This document shows positions 42,778 through 52,678 of a stretch of DNA of 64,000 nt, in pieces. The notes beneath the pieces are model-generated. The model had not been told where the DNA came from. It ran no database searches and saw only the letters and a list, made by a program, of their open reading frames with translations. The position numbers and the translations under genes are program-made. Position 1 is the first letter of the stretch, and each line of letters opens with the position of its first letter. The stretch is from Bacillus sp. BGMRC 2118 (GTDB lineage: Bacteria > Bacillota > Bacilli > Bacillales > SA4): assembly GCA_008364785.1 (NCBI GenBank), contig VTTJ01000004.1:62001-126000 (forward strand), in the 5' to 3' direction.

Positions 42778-44103
42778 TTACTCCGAGATCCACGTTCCGT
42801 CTGCATGGAAACGGTATGGCATTTTCCCCACATTATAGCTCCCTGTTACCATTGCTCCGTCAGGCTTTAGATAGTACCAATTTCCATTTTCATAATGCCA
42901 TCCTGTTTTCATATCGCCATTTGAATTTAAGTAGTACCATTGACCACGATCATAGATCCACTTTGTCTTCATCACACCAGAGCGATCCAAATAATACCAT
43001 TTATTTTCATCATAGATCCAACCTGTCTTCATTTTTCCTTCAATATCTAAATAGTACCAATTTTGATTCCACATATTCCAGCTTGTTAGCTTTGTATTAT
43101 TGGAATAAAAGTACCACGATCCATCAGAATAGATCCAACCATTCTTTACTGGTAAAGGAACTGAAAACGTCTTTAACCAGTTTTTCGCAAGGAAATCACG
43201 TGCTTTAATATCTACTCTATCAATATAGACATCTACCACAATTCCTTCAGACTCATTGTAATTTTCTCCACCTTCAAAGCTCCAAGTATAGGCTACTGAA
43301 CTTGTATTCACCATTGTAATGCCGTCGTTAAGCATGCTGTTGTTATTTTTCAATGTATAGTGTGAATGCCCACTGAATAGAATCACTTGAGGATATCGCT
43401 TCAAGAGATCCAGGATTTTTTGATCCTCTAACCCTGCTCCCCACAAACTTCCATCCACTGTATTGGAAATCGGTTGATGAAGAAAAACAAATATCGGTTT
43501 ACTTCGATCTGCATTGACAGGCAGAGTTTCTTTCAGCCATTGGAATTGTTCTTCAGAGATATAGGCAGAATCTCCGTCACCCGGATCCTCATATTCACTC
43601 ATCATCGTAGCCTCTGACTTTTCACCGGCAATGGTAATAAAATGATAGCCATTTATCCATTTATCATAATAAACCTTGGGTACGTTAAAAGTAGAAGTAA
43701 ATCGACGTTGTAATTCTTGATCGGTTATGTTTGTAGCAGGATCCACTCTATGCTCAAACATCTCATGATTGCCCATTACCATAAATTCTTTCGCAGTAGG
43801 CAGCTTGTAGCGATAGAGTAACTCCTTAAAAAGATCATATTCTGTCTGCAATCCATATTGTGTCATATCTCCGTTTACTGCGAGCACAGAATAACGGGGA
43901 GCAGCCTCCCTCAAATCTTCTAAAGCGATCCTTACTTTATTATTTACGAGTTGATTGCCATTTTCTACATGTGTATCACTAATGATTGCGATTTGCAGCT
44001 TTGGCTCTTCTGTAGCAGCATGAACGCTAGTAGATAGAAGAGAGGTACTCAATGCCAGTCCTGTTATTATAGACGTTACGTATAGGATGCTTTTTATTCT
44101 CAT
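42778..44103 (-). CDS. Exported metallophosphoesterase with CW repeats
   Basis: 441 residues from the ATG at 44103 (AAGGGGTG upstream); a start 13 codons earlier is less likely. Signal peptide, then a calcineurin-like phosphoesterase (about 33-310): AIISDTHVENG, VNGDMTQYG, VMGNHEMFEHR, FLHQPISN, FSGHSHYTL, which supply the two-metal site. Five CW repeats and a terminal segment follow. It should hydrolyse phosphoesters at the cell surface, for example nucleotides, phospholipid heads or teichoic acid, with the repeats as anchor. Single gene, downstream of the chemoreceptor gene behind a terminator. Confidence 0.9.
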   Translation of the reverse strand: MRIKSILYVTSIITGLALSTSLLSTSVHAATEEPKLQIAIISDTHVENGNQLVNNKVRIALEDLREAAPRYSVLAVNGDMTQYGLQTEYDLFKELLYRYKLPTAKEFMVMGNHEMFEHRVDPATNITDQELQRRFTSTFNVPKVYYDKWINGYHFITIAGEKSEATMMSEYEDPGDGDSAYISEEQFQWLKETLPVNADRSKPIFVFLHQPISNTVDGSLWGAGLEDQKILDLLKRYPQVILFSGHSHYTLKNNNSMLNDGITMVNTSSVAYTWSFEGGENYNESEGIVVDVYIDRVDIKARDFLAKNWLKTFSVPLPVKNGWIYSDGSWYFYSNNTKLTSWNMWNQNWYYLDIEGKMKTGWIYDENKWYYLDRSGVMKTKWIYDRGQWYYLNSNGDMKTGWHYENGNWYYLKPDGAMVTGSYNVGKMPYRFHADGTWISE

Positions 44104-44142
44104 GTCTTCACCCCTTCCATTCTTAGATGATATGTGATTCAA

Positions 44143-44168
44143 AAAATACCAAGGAAATCGTTCCTTTG
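44143..44168 (-). terminator. Terminator of the chemoreceptor gene
   Basis: CAAAGGAACGATTTCCTTGG followed by TATTTTTTG on the minus strand. Confidence 0.7.
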
Positions 44169-44169
44169 A

Positions 44170-45672
44170 TTACTTTCGCAAAATCTTCTCCAACTCACTA
44201 ACACGCCTCGCCACTGTTTGTAATGCTTCTAAAGATGTTTCGTTACGCTTCACCTCTTGTTCAACACTTGCTAATACCTGCTCTGTTGAGGCAGAGGTTT
44301 CTTGAATGAGACTCGTCACGTTTGTTACATCACTCACGACTGTGGATGATTGGGATTTCGATGTTTCTTGATGTTGGACAATTTCTGCCATTAGCTGATC
44401 AATGGATAGGATGAAATCTCCTAAACTTTGCATATTCTCACGAAGGTGAAGAAGCATCTCGTTAGATTCCTGCTGGACTTGTTCACCCTTTTTAATTTGC
44501 TCTTCCACCACACTTGCACGATGACTGAAGTCTGTTAAGATGTCTTGAATCATACCTGCCGAACGATTTGATTCATCTGCCAGCTTCCACACTTCATTGG
44601 CCACGACCGCAAATCCTTTACCATGCTCACCTGCTCTTGCTGCCTCAATATTTGCATTTAATGCTAGCAAGCTCGTTTGTTTGGAAATGCCTGTAATGAC
44701 GTCAACAATGTCATTCACTTTTTTCGTCTGCTCTGTTAATTCACGGATTACCTGTCCTGACTCTTGCATAACTTCATTTAAGCTTGTCATATTTTGATCA
44801 AATCCACCTAGCGTCTCTTCACTTGTCTTTGACACTGTCAAACTTGCATGAATACTAGATGATGCTTCTTTTACTTGGCTAATGAGCTCTACCATGTTCG
44901 CTTCTAGTCCTGTCAGTAAATCTACTGAGTTGTTCATCATCTCAGATTGGGACTGCGCACTTGTGGCTACCTCTTGAAACGCTGTGTTAATTTCACTCAT
45001 GGATTCATTGGATGTATGGACGTTACCCGTTAGAACGGTGAGTTTTTGCCTTAGTTGTTCCACAGATGCTTCAAGTAGTTTCTGTGTCTCTTCCAGGGTT
45101 TTCGCCTTTTCCAGTACTTCTTTCTTTTCTTGATCTAAGCGACTTAGTAGAGTTTTCCCGATTCTCGTTACACCCCACATTGCCACCACAATCGTGATGA
45201 GGAAAATGGCAAAGTTGATTCCTTCACCTGGAGTGGTATACGCAAAGAACTGTTCATGAAATGTGTTAAAGAGAATCATCGTCACAACAAGAGATACGAC
45301 GCCCAGCATGAGAATCAATCTCTCATTCAAATAAATTAATGACGCGGCAAATGTAAAATAAATCAAATGATACACAGCCGGCGTTTCAGGAAACGTGTGA
45401 ATCATAATATACGTCATGGCTAAAAGTAAAATCGCCATCATATATTTGTAAATCGGAACGGCCTTTTCCACATAGGAAAGCGAGATCCCTAGCACAAATA
45501 TTACAACCGACACACTCCAAAATGGAATTGCTCTCGAAGAAAATAAATACCCGTAATACCCTAATGCTCCCATCCCTAAAAAGAATGCACTAATAATAAT
45601 GAACATAAACAAATTATTCTTCTGTGATTCTAATTCTAAATTTGAAAAGCATTTATTTTTCAACCATTGCAT
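44170..45672 (-). CDS. Methyl-accepting chemotaxis protein
   Basis: 500 residues: six N-terminal membrane helices (about 20-180) without an outer ligand-binding domain, then a coiled-coil linker and the MCP signalling domain with its hairpin tip ([33 protein letters not shown]). No HAMP is obvious. Receptors with a membrane-embedded sensor often read redox, temperature or membrane state. It signals to CheA/CheW. ATG at 45672, with AAGGAAG upstream. Single gene. Confidence 0.9.
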   Translation of the reverse strand: MQWLKNKCFSNLELESQKNNLFMFIIISAFFLGMGALGYYGYLFSSRAIPFWSVSVVIFVLGISLSYVEKAVPIYKYMMAILLLAMTYIMIHTFPETPAVYHLIYFTFAASLIYLNERLILMLGVVSLVVTMILFNTFHEQFFAYTTPGEGINFAIFLITIVVAMWGVTRIGKTLLSRLDQEKKEVLEKAKTLEETQKLLEASVEQLRQKLTVLTGNVHTSNESMSEINTAFQEVATSAQSQSEMMNNSVDLLTGLEANMVELISQVKEASSSIHASLTVSKTSEETLGGFDQNMTSLNEVMQESGQVIRELTEQTKKVNDIVDVITGISKQTSLLALNANIEAARAGEHGKGFAVVANEVWKLADESNRSAGMIQDILTDFSHRASVVEEQIKKGEQVQQESNEMLLHLRENMQSLGDFILSIDQLMAEIVQHQETSKSQSSTVVSDVTNVTSLIQETSASTEQVLASVEQEVKRNETSLEALQTVARRVSELEKILRK

Positions 45673-45900
45673 GGAACTAACTTCCTTTCGCTATTTTAAA
45701 ATAATATATATCACTTGTATTTATCGGTTAATTTACTAAACTCTTTAACTTTGGAAAACAGCTGGAGGGACTTATCTTATTGACTCCCCTAACTTCATGT
45801 ATGAAATACACGATTTTGACAAAAGGTATGTACTGTATTTTCCAATATTTATCTTAGGTAACAAGGGTACCCATTAATTCATTAGGCTAGGAGTTTTCGG

Positions 45901-46671
45901 ATGAACAACCCATACTACCCTCCAAGAAGGTTACGAGCACACATTTCCCAATTATCAACCGTACAACTACATTTAAAAAACCCGTATATCGTGGCATTTT
46001 TTTCTTTCTCTTACCCAGGTTTTGGCCATTTACTTCAACATAGATATTTAACCGCTACGGTATTAATTCTTTGGGAACTTTTTATTAACAACATGGCACA
46101 AATTAATTTAGGAATTTTCTATTCATTACTCGGAGATTTTGATAAAGCGAAAGAGGTTTTGGAGGAAAGGTGGTTAATGCTCTATGTTGGCATCTATTTT
46201 TTGGGAATTTGGGACAGCTACAGAACAACAGTTGATATGAATAAGCAATATATACTGGCAGATCGAGAGGATGTCCCTTTGGACTCTCCTCTCATACTTG
46301 GCTCATCTGGCATAAACTATTTAGATAAACGAAACCCCGTATTAGCTCTAATTTGGTCTGCTTTAGTTCCAGGTCTTGGACACTTATACTTACATAAAGT
46401 CATCATTGGTTTTTTCATTTTTGGATACACCGTAGCAATTCTTTATTTTGGTCATATTCCAAAGGGAGTGATACTTAGTTTACTTGGTGACTTTCAACGC
46501 GCAAAAGAAGTCATGAACATTCAATGGCTAATGTATCTACCTTCCATCTATATTTTTATTCTTTATGATGCATATACATCTGCAGTTGAATATAATAAGT
46601 TATTTGAAAAAGAGATGACCACTTTTCTACGTACATATTATCAAAATACCTTTTTCAAATTTCCTGTTTAG
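45901..46671 (+). CDS. Membrane protein with an internal duplication
   Basis: 256 residues in two homologous halves. NPYIVAFFSFSYPGFGHLL..LGDFDKAKEVLEERWLMLY corresponds to NPVLALIWSALVPGLGHLYL..LGDFQRAKEVMNIQWLMYL, each ending in an aromatic 'W(D/D)AY' helix (GIWDSYRTTVDMNKQY; ILYDAYTSAVEYNKL). Four to six membrane helices. The PGxGH motif recalls TM2/DUF5683-type small membrane domains. TAGGAG lies seven bases before ATG. First gene of a pair with 46687. Confidence 0.75.
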   Translation: MNNPYYPPRRLRAHISQLSTVQLHLKNPYIVAFFSFSYPGFGHLLQHRYLTATVLILWELFINNMAQINLGIFYSLLGDFDKAKEVLEERWLMLYVGIYFLGIWDSYRTTVDMNKQYILADREDVPLDSPLILGSSGINYLDKRNPVLALIWSALVPGLGHLYLHKVIIGFFIFGYTVAILYFGHIPKGVILSLLGDFQRAKEVMNIQWLMYLPSIYIFILYDAYTSAVEYNKLFEKEMTTFLRTYYQNTFFKFPV

Positions 46672-46686
46672 TATGGGGGAGCGAAT

Positions 46687-47136
46687 ATGTTATTTATTGC
46701 AACGTTTGAAAATAATATATTTATTGAATTAGCGATTAGTGCTATTGAGCAAGAAGGGATCGTAAAGGAAAATATATATGCTGCTCCTTTGGACAAGAGA
46801 AAGGAAGCCAAGCAGATATTTGATACACTACATAGAGCGGATGGATTAAGTATTTTTGACTTAGGGGCTGTTTTGGGCACGTGTTTTATGCTACTAGGTA
46901 CTATTTATGGGTACATACTCTATTGGGGTCCGATAATATGGGGAATTATTGGGGCGTTATTTGGGCTGACGCTGGGCATTTTAATTAAGTTATGGATAAC
47001 GAGGCACCAACAAGCAGCAAAAAATAAGATCACTTCTGAGATCATCGTGATGATTCGTTGTGATGAACATCAACAAAAAGACATTGAAAAGATACTCTGG
47101 GACAACCTTGCGATAGGCTTAACTTGTATTAAGTAG
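46687..47136 (+). CDS. Membrane protein of unknown function
   Basis: 149 residues: N-terminal soluble ferredoxin-like stretch (FIATFENNIFIELAISAIEQ), two membrane helices (about 58-100), C-terminal soluble strand (EIIVMIRCDEHQQKDIEKIL). GGGGGAG lies five bases before ATG and the start is 15 bases after the previous stop, so it is co-transcribed with it. No family recognised. Confidence 0.7.
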   Translation: MLFIATFENNIFIELAISAIEQEGIVKENIYAAPLDKRKEAKQIFDTLHRADGLSIFDLGAVLGTCFMLLGTIYGYILYWGPIIWGIIGALFGLTLGILIKLWITRHQQAAKNKITSEIIVMIRCDEHQQKDIEKILWDNLAIGLTCIK

Positions 47137-47151
47137 GGGAGTAGGGTTGGA

Positions 47152-47170
47152 GGGACAGGTTCCTTGACCC
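47152..47170. repeat. GGGACAGG-type palindromic element
   Basis: GGGACAGGTTCCTTGACCC; relatives at 42091-42109 and 63627-63644. Confidence 0.65.
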
Positions 47171-47210
47171 ACTCTACATTTTTCTACTTACTACAATTCC
47201 AATTAATTAT

Positions 47211-47240
47211 AAGGACAGTTCATTTGAACTGTCCTTTTTT
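47211..47240 (+). terminator. Terminator of the 45901-47136 operon
   Basis: AAGGACAGTTCA / TGAACTGTCC then six T. Confidence 0.85.
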
Positions 47241-47450
47241 CAGTGATGATCAGACGATACTATCTTTCTTATCTACTTTAACCTTAACATGTCCAAATCA
47301 TAATTCACTCTATTTTAGAGTTTTATTAAAGGCTACTAGGTTTCAGGGCATCATTTCAATCAAGGAATTTTTACTACAAAAATTCATTCTACCTAAAGGA
47401 CCCTATTTGATCGTAACATAAAGTTACCCCCTTCTTTCTCTTTTGTTTAA

Positions 47451-47479
47451 TTGAACGATTGGCAAAAATGTAATATAAT
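47451..47479 (+). promoter_or_regulatory. Sigma-A promoter of nagA operon
   Basis: TTGAAC-17-TATAAT, 76 bases before the nagA start. Confidence 0.75.
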
Positions 47480-47499
47480 TTAGTAAATTCAATAATTTA

Positions 47500-47514
47500 T
47501 GAAATTTTATTTCA
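47500..47514 (+). promoter_or_regulatory. Probable RpiR-family operator, nagA operon
   Basis: The 15-bp palindrome TGAAATTTTATTTCA lies 20 bases after the -10. It differs at one base from TGAAACTTTATTTCA (63597-63611) ahead of the RpiR-family gene. Its place just after the promoter fits repression by a MurR-like protein. Confidence 0.65.
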
Positions 47515-47554
47515 CAACAACCGTCATTGTACAAATACTATATAAAGGAGCGCT

Positions 47555-48781
47555 ATGATGCTTCAAGAGAAACCGATGATGTTGAAGGATGTTCGAATAT
47601 ATGGAGAAGATGTAATCTATGACAACGGATATATCATCACCCACAACGGGAAAATAATCGAAATTGGTCATACTGCCGAGCTAAGTGAAGACACCATACG
47701 CAATTGCACAATTATTCCGATTCCCTCCTCATGTCAGCTCGTTCCCGGAATGATTGATGTGCATATTCACGGTGCAGCTGGAGCCGACACAATGGATGCT
47801 TCGCCGGGTGCCTTGGAAGCGATTGCAACACATCTTCCCATGGAGGGTACAACCAGCTTCCTTGCCACAACCATTACTCAATCTACTACCTCTATTGAAC
47901 GTGCACTAGCAAATGTTGCGGAGTGCATGAATCTAGATCAGAACGGTGCCGAGATTCTTGGCATTCATTTAGAAGGACCCTTTATTTCAGAAAAAAGAGC
48001 TGGTGCACAGCCGTTAGCATATATAAAACAACCAGATGTTGACCTTTTTAAAAAATGGCAAAAAATCGCTCAAGGTATCATTAAGGTTGTCACTTTAGCA
48101 CCAGAATTTGAAGGTAGTCCAGAACTGTTACACTATTTAAAGGAAACAGAAGTAGTTGCCTCACTTGGTCATTCTGAGGCTACGTATGAAGACGTACACA
48201 ATGCCATTACTGCAGGTGCTTCTCATGTAACCCACTTGTTCAATGCAATGAGTGGATTACATCATCGAGAGCCTGGCCTCGCTGCTGCAGCTTTAATGCG
48301 AGATGAGCTGTTCGTGGAGATCATTGCAGATGGCATTCATGTTCACCCTGAAATGATTCGCTTGGCACATCGTCAAAAGTCAACAGCAAAAGTCATCCTC
48401 ATTACCGATTCTATTCGAGCAAAAGGGATGAAGCCCGGCATATATGACTTAGGTGGTCAACAGGTGATTGTTGATGAATCACAAGCTACGCTCCAGGACG
48501 GGACACTCGCTGGAAGTATGCTCGCCATGAACGACGCCTGGCGTAACTTCCAATCCTACACCAACTGTTCAATGGAAGATATGATCCAAATGACCGCAGT
48601 AAATCCAGCAAAACAGCTGAAGGTGTATGACCGAAAAGGAAGCATTGCAGTAGGAAAGGATGCCGATCTTGTTTTACGCTCGAAGGACGCTGAGATTGTG
48701 ATGACATTCTGTAAAGGGACGATTGCATATAAAAATGGAGGTCTTATGAATGAAAGTCATTCAAGTGAAAAACTACGATGA
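47555..48781 (+). CDS. nagA: N-acetylglucosamine-6-phosphate deacetylase
   Basis: 408 residues, amidohydrolase fold. Motifs: PGMIDVHIHGAAGADTMD, EGPFIS, LGHSEATYED, THLFNAMSG and ITDSIRAKG contain the metal and substrate residues. It removes acetate from GlcNAc-6-phosphate to give glucosamine-6-phosphate. AGGAG precedes ATG ATG; the second ATG (47558) has the better spacing. It overlaps nagB by 32 bases. First gene of nagA-nagB-glcD-glcF. Confidence 0.95.
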   Translation: MMLQEKPMMLKDVRIYGEDVIYDNGYIITHNGKIIEIGHTAELSEDTIRNCTIIPIPSSCQLVPGMIDVHIHGAAGADTMDASPGALEAIATHLPMEGTTSFLATTITQSTTSIERALANVAECMNLDQNGAEILGIHLEGPFISEKRAGAQPLAYIKQPDVDLFKKWQKIAQGIIKVVTLAPEFEGSPELLHYLKETEVVASLGHSEATYEDVHNAITAGASHVTHLFNAMSGLHHREPGLAAAALMRDELFVEIIADGIHVHPEMIRLAHRQKSTAKVILITDSIRAKGMKPGIYDLGGQQVIVDESQATLQDGTLAGSMLAMNDAWRNFQSYTNCSMEDMIQMTAVNPAKQLKVYDRKGSIAVGKDADLVLRSKDAEIVMTFCKGTIAYKNGGLMNESHSSEKLR

Positions 48782-49493
48782 ACTGAGTCAAACAGCTGCT
48801 GCCTATATCATCAACATCGTAAAAAAAACACCTGATGTAACGTTAGGTCTTCCTACAGGAGGGACACCAAAAGGGACATATCAAGTGTTAATTGATGACC
48901 ATAAGAAGAACCAGACAACTTACCACAATGTCAAATCGATAAACCTGGATGAATACGTCGGGTTAGCTCCTGCCAACCCAAATAGCTACCGCTACTATAT
49001 GAATGAGCATTTTTTCCGTCATGTTGATATCAACCCTGTGAACACTCATCTTCCGGATGGAACTGCACTAGATATTCATAAGGAATGCTACCGGTATGAT
49101 ACCCTGATATCCCAGTTAGGCGGCATTGATTTACAGATTCTCGGTATCGGGACAAATGGGCATATCGGCTTTAATGAACCTGGTACTTCTTTTAAGTCCA
49201 AGACACATATAGTGAAATTAGCAGAGTCTACACGAGTAGCAAACGCACGTTATTTTCAATCAATAGAGGACGTCCCCACTGAAGCCATCACAATGGGAAT
49301 TGCAACCATCTTAGAAAGTAAGGAAATCTTGTTACTTGCTCATGGTGATGAAAAAGCAGATGCGATGGATCAATTAATACATGGGGGAATCTCGAGAATA
49401 TTCCCAGCATCCGCGTTAAAAAATCATTCTAACTGTACCATTATTGCAGATGAAAAAGCACTATCGAAAGTAAAGGTCAGATCCCTTTCGTAA
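48750..49493 (+). CDS. nagB: Glucosamine-6-phosphate deaminase
   Basis: 247 residues, typical length. Motifs: LGLPTGGTPKGTYQ, INLDEYVGL, LGIGTNGHIGFNEPG, and the ring-opening His region (HGDEKADAM). It converts glucosamine-6P to fructose-6P and ammonia. GGAGG lies eight bases before the ATG, inside the end of nagA, so translation is coupled. Confidence 0.95.
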   Translation: MKVIQVKNYDELSQTAAAYIINIVKKTPDVTLGLPTGGTPKGTYQVLIDDHKKNQTTYHNVKSINLDEYVGLAPANPNSYRYYMNEHFFRHVDINPVNTHLPDGTALDIHKECYRYDTLISQLGGIDLQILGIGTNGHIGFNEPGTSFKSKTHIVKLAESTRVANARYFQSIEDVPTEAITMGIATILESKEILLLAHGDEKADAMDQLIHGGISRIFPASALKNHSNCTIIADEKALSKVKVRSLS

Positions 49494-49533
49494 ATCGATT
49501 TGCTTGTAAACTTTTAAATATTGGGGGAGCCAT

Positions 49534-50946
49534 ATGTTAACAAAGGAAATGAAACAACAACTACTCGCCATTGTCGGAAGTGAAAATTTCGATGATTCAA
49601 AAGCTGGATGCCTTGTTTATTCGTTTGATGCTACTCCGCAGTTCCAATCATTACCGGACGCAGTCATTTCTCCCCGTACTAAAGAGGAAGTGTCTGAGAT
49701 TGTCAAACTATGTAATCAGTACAACATTCCAATAATCCCCAGAGGATCAGGTACCAATTTATGTGCAGGAACCTGTCCAACAGAAGGTGGCATTGTCCTA
49801 CTCTTTAAACACATGAATCGCATTTTAGAAATCGATGAGGAAAATTTGACAGTAACCGTACAACCTGGTGTGATTACACTTGATGTAATGAACGCTGTGG
49901 AGAAGCGGAACCTCTTCTATCCACCTGATCCTAGCTCAATGAAAATCTCAACTATCGGTGGAAACATTAATGAAAACTCAGGTGGATTACGTGGGTTAAA
50001 ATACGGTGTCACCCGTGATTATGTGATGGCATTAGAAATTGTATTACCAAACGGTGACATCATTCAAACTGGCGGGAAATTAGCCAAGGATGTGGCCGGC
50101 TATGACTTGACACGCCTGTTCGTTGGTTCAGAAGGGACACTCGGAATTATTACAGAGGCGACGTTGAAGCTTATTCCCATTCCCGAGACAAAAAAGACCA
50201 TGCTCGCTCTGTATCAGGATCTCGAAGCAGCTGCCCAAACAGTTTCTAAAATCATCGCGAATAAAATCATACCTGCCACACTTGAGTTCCTTGATCAACC
50301 TACACTTGAAGTCGTGGAGGCTCATGCTCAAATCGGATTACCGACAAATGTAAAGGCTGTCCTATTAATTGAACAGGATGGTCCAATCGAAGTGGTAGAA
50401 CGTGATATCGCAAAAATTATGCAGATTTGCGAACAAGAACAGGCCGTCTCCATTCAAGTAGCTGAATCTGAAGGAGAAGCCGAAGCACTTCGAACAGCAC
50501 GTAGATCAGCACTTTCTGCCTTAGCTCGTCTTAAACCGACGACGATTTTAGAGGATGCAACTGTGCCCCGCTCCGAAATCGCTAAAATGGTGAAGGCCAT
50601 AGAAGACATTGCAACCAAATACAACCTTAAAATCTGTACATTCGGTCATGCTGGAGATGGGAACCTGCACCCAACCTGCTTAACCGATTCTCGCAATCAT
50701 GAGGAAATGGAACGTGTCGAAAAGGCACTTCACGAAATATTCCAAAAGGCGATTGAACTAGGCGGAACCATTACCGGTGAGCATGGTGTAGGTGTAATGA
50801 AAGCACCCTATTTAGAAATGAAGCTTGGAGCAGCTGGTGTAGCCGCTATGAAGTCTATCAAAGATAGTCTGGATCCCAATAATATTATGAATCCTGGAAA
50901 AGTCTTTGCAAAAGATGTCCGAAAGCGCGTGGTGGTCACAACATGA
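49534..50946 (+). CDS. glcD: FAD-linked oxidase, GlcD-like (D-lactate/glycolate oxidation)
   Basis: 470 residues with the PCMH-type FAD domain (PIIPRGSGTNLCAG, GGNINENSGG, VGSEGTLGIITEATL) and the FAD-oxidase C-terminal domain (FGHAGDGNLHPT, GEHGVGVMKAPYL). The family oxidises D-2-hydroxy acids such as D-lactate and glycolate. The GGGGGAG site is 41 bases after nagB, and the gene is coupled to glcF by an ATGA overlap. The nag context points to D-lactate, the by-product of MurQ, rather than glycolate. Confidence 0.9.
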   Translation: MLTKEMKQQLLAIVGSENFDDSKAGCLVYSFDATPQFQSLPDAVISPRTKEEVSEIVKLCNQYNIPIIPRGSGTNLCAGTCPTEGGIVLLFKHMNRILEIDEENLTVTVQPGVITLDVMNAVEKRNLFYPPDPSSMKISTIGGNINENSGGLRGLKYGVTRDYVMALEIVLPNGDIIQTGGKLAKDVAGYDLTRLFVGSEGTLGIITEATLKLIPIPETKKTMLALYQDLEAAAQTVSKIIANKIIPATLEFLDQPTLEVVEAHAQIGLPTNVKAVLLIEQDGPIEVVERDIAKIMQICEQEQAVSIQVAESEGEAEALRTARRSALSALARLKPTTILEDATVPRSEIAKMVKAIEDIATKYNLKICTFGHAGDGNLHPTCLTDSRNHEEMERVEKALHEIFQKAIELGGTITGEHGVGVMKAPYLEMKLGAAGVAAMKSIKDSLDPNNIMNPGKVFAKDVRKRVVVTT

Positions 50947-52265
50947 CGACAGCCAATGAAAGGAAACACATACAAGAAGAATTCAAAAATAGAATGAATG
51001 AGGATGAGCTACTAAACTGTATGAGATGTGGATTTTGTTTACCCACATGTCCGACCTACATTGAATCTGGTTATCAGGAGTCTCATTCACCACGTGGACG
51101 AATTGCTTTAATGAAGGCTGTCGTTGATGGTGTCATCGAGCCAGATGAGGATGTAGAACACTCTCTCAATCTATGTCTTGGATGCCGAGCATGCGAGCCT
51201 GTGTGTCCCTCAGGTGTCAATTATGGTCACTTGCTAGAAGAAGCAAGAGACATTATTCATCAAAATAAAAAACATTCAGCACCTGTTAAGCTGGCAAGAA
51301 AGGTAGCCTTCGATGGTTTATTTCCTCATCAGCATCGAATGCGCTCACTTACGAATTTACTCGGTCTCTATCAGCGGTCAGGACTACAGAAGTTAACGAG
51401 GAAATCAGGAATCCTAAACGTACTTCCAGATCACTTAGTATCCATGGAAAAGGTGTTACCCGAGGTGCCTCGGTTAAAGGAATTAAAAAGCCGTCCAGCA
51501 TTTGTGCCGGCAACCGAACACCCTAAAAAGAAAGTAGCCTTTTTCTCAGGCTGTTTAATGGATACGGTGTTCATGAAAACGAACGATGCGACACTAAAGC
51601 TACTTCAAAAAGCCGGGTGCGAAATTGTCATTCCACAAACACAAGTGTGTTGCGGGGCACTTCACGGCCATAGTGGTGAAAAGTCTAAGGCAAAGGAATT
51701 AGCAAAATCGAATATCGAAGCATTCGAAGCCATCCAAGCAGATTATATCATTACAAACGCTGGTGGCTGTGGAGCGTTTCTCATTGATTATGATCATCTA
51801 TTAAAAGATGACCCCATGTGGGCAGACCGTGCAGCAGCTTTTACGAATAAACTGAAAGACATCTCTTCTATATTAATAGACTTAGAGTTTCATAAACAAA
51901 AGCTGTCCCTTCCCTCTCAAGTCGTTACATACCAGGATTCCTGCCATTTACGGAACGTGATGAAGGTTTCATCTCAGCCACGTCAATTATTACAAGCCAT
52001 AGAAGGGGTCACATATGAAGAGATGCAACAGGCTGATAGCTGCTGTGGATCAGCAGGCATTTACAATATCGTCGAGTCCAGAATGTCTATGCAAATACTA
52101 GACTCCAAAATGGAAAAAGTAAAAAACACAAGCTCCACGACCATCGTAACATCCAACCCGGGATGCCTCCTGCAAATGAAGCTAGGCATTGAACGCGAGG
52201 GGTTATCACATCAAATGAGAGCTATTCATATTGTGGATTTATTAGTAGAAGCTCTCGAGAATTAA
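50943..52265 (+). CDS. glcF: Iron-sulfur subunit, GlcF-like
   Basis: 440 residues. Two 4Fe-4S motifs (CMRCGFCLPTCPTY and CLGCRACEPVCPSG), then two CCG (cysteine-rich) domains (FSGCLMD..CCGALHG and CHLRNVM..CCGSAGIYN). It passes electrons from the GlcD flavin to the quinone pool. Start overlaps glcD by four bases. A terminator follows about 110 bases later. Confidence 0.92.
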   Translation: MTTANERKHIQEEFKNRMNEDELLNCMRCGFCLPTCPTYIESGYQESHSPRGRIALMKAVVDGVIEPDEDVEHSLNLCLGCRACEPVCPSGVNYGHLLEEARDIIHQNKKHSAPVKLARKVAFDGLFPHQHRMRSLTNLLGLYQRSGLQKLTRKSGILNVLPDHLVSMEKVLPEVPRLKELKSRPAFVPATEHPKKKVAFFSGCLMDTVFMKTNDATLKLLQKAGCEIVIPQTQVCCGALHGHSGEKSKAKELAKSNIEAFEAIQADYIITNAGGCGAFLIDYDHLLKDDPMWADRAAAFTNKLKDISSILIDLEFHKQKLSLPSQVVTYQDSCHLRNVMKVSSQPRQLLQAIEGVTYEEMQQADSCCGSAGIYNIVESRMSMQILDSKMEKVKNTSSTTIVTSNPGCLLQMKLGIEREGLSHQMRAIHIVDLLVEALEN

Positions 52266-52375
52266 ATGATAGAAAGTGAGAGGCACAAGGATATAATTAA
52301 GACCTCTCTGGAAATCTAAAGGAACGGATAAACTAACACAACAACACATAATACTAACTGTATCAATTGCACAAA

Positions 52376-52415
52376 AACAACACTTGAATCATTTACTTTC
52401 CAAGTGTTGTTTTTC
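52376..52415 (+). terminator. Terminator of the nagAB-glcDF operon
   Basis: AACAACACTTG / CAAGTGTTGTT then TTT. Confidence 0.85.
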
Positions 52416-52507
52416 ATTGTTCAACACACCCAAATTCCCAACATTTATTAAGGTAAACTGCTCGTTACCATAATAGAGAGACTATATAACGTGGCAGCTT
52501 CTTCGTA

Positions 52508-52655
52508 TTCATATATGCTTTTCCATTCGGATATCTGACCACGTTTGACCTTTCCGAAATGTAAAATTTTCTATGCGACCGATATCCTCGTATCCTAACT
52601 TCTGATATAAATTTTTTACTTACAAAAAGACACCCTCTAAATGAAGAAAAGCGCA
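52508..52655 (-). pseudogene. C-terminal fragment of a GNAT acetyltransferase
   Basis: On the minus strand, KNLYQKLGYEDIGRIENF.. then GQTWSDIRMEKHI and stop reads like the last 40 residues of a GNAT N-acetyltransferase (A..LYxKLGF..). The upstream part is missing; an upstream TAA closes the frame. No start or ribosome site for a whole gene. Confidence 0.6.
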
Positions 52656-52678
52656 CCTTTATGAATTACTAAAACCAA

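Noticed and set aside
47164..47421. 85-codon open frame after the 45901-47136 operon
   Set aside because: It reads through the operon terminator and has no ribosome site or protein-like pattern.
49534..52265. Glycolate oxidase as the role of GlcD/GlcF
   Set aside because: Possible by family alone, but the nag/mur context makes D-lactate the better substrate; glyoxylate-pathway neighbours are absent.
52465..52656. 63-codon minus-strand frame
   Set aside because: It is the wrong phase of a GNAT acetyltransferase remnant that reads clearly in another frame.
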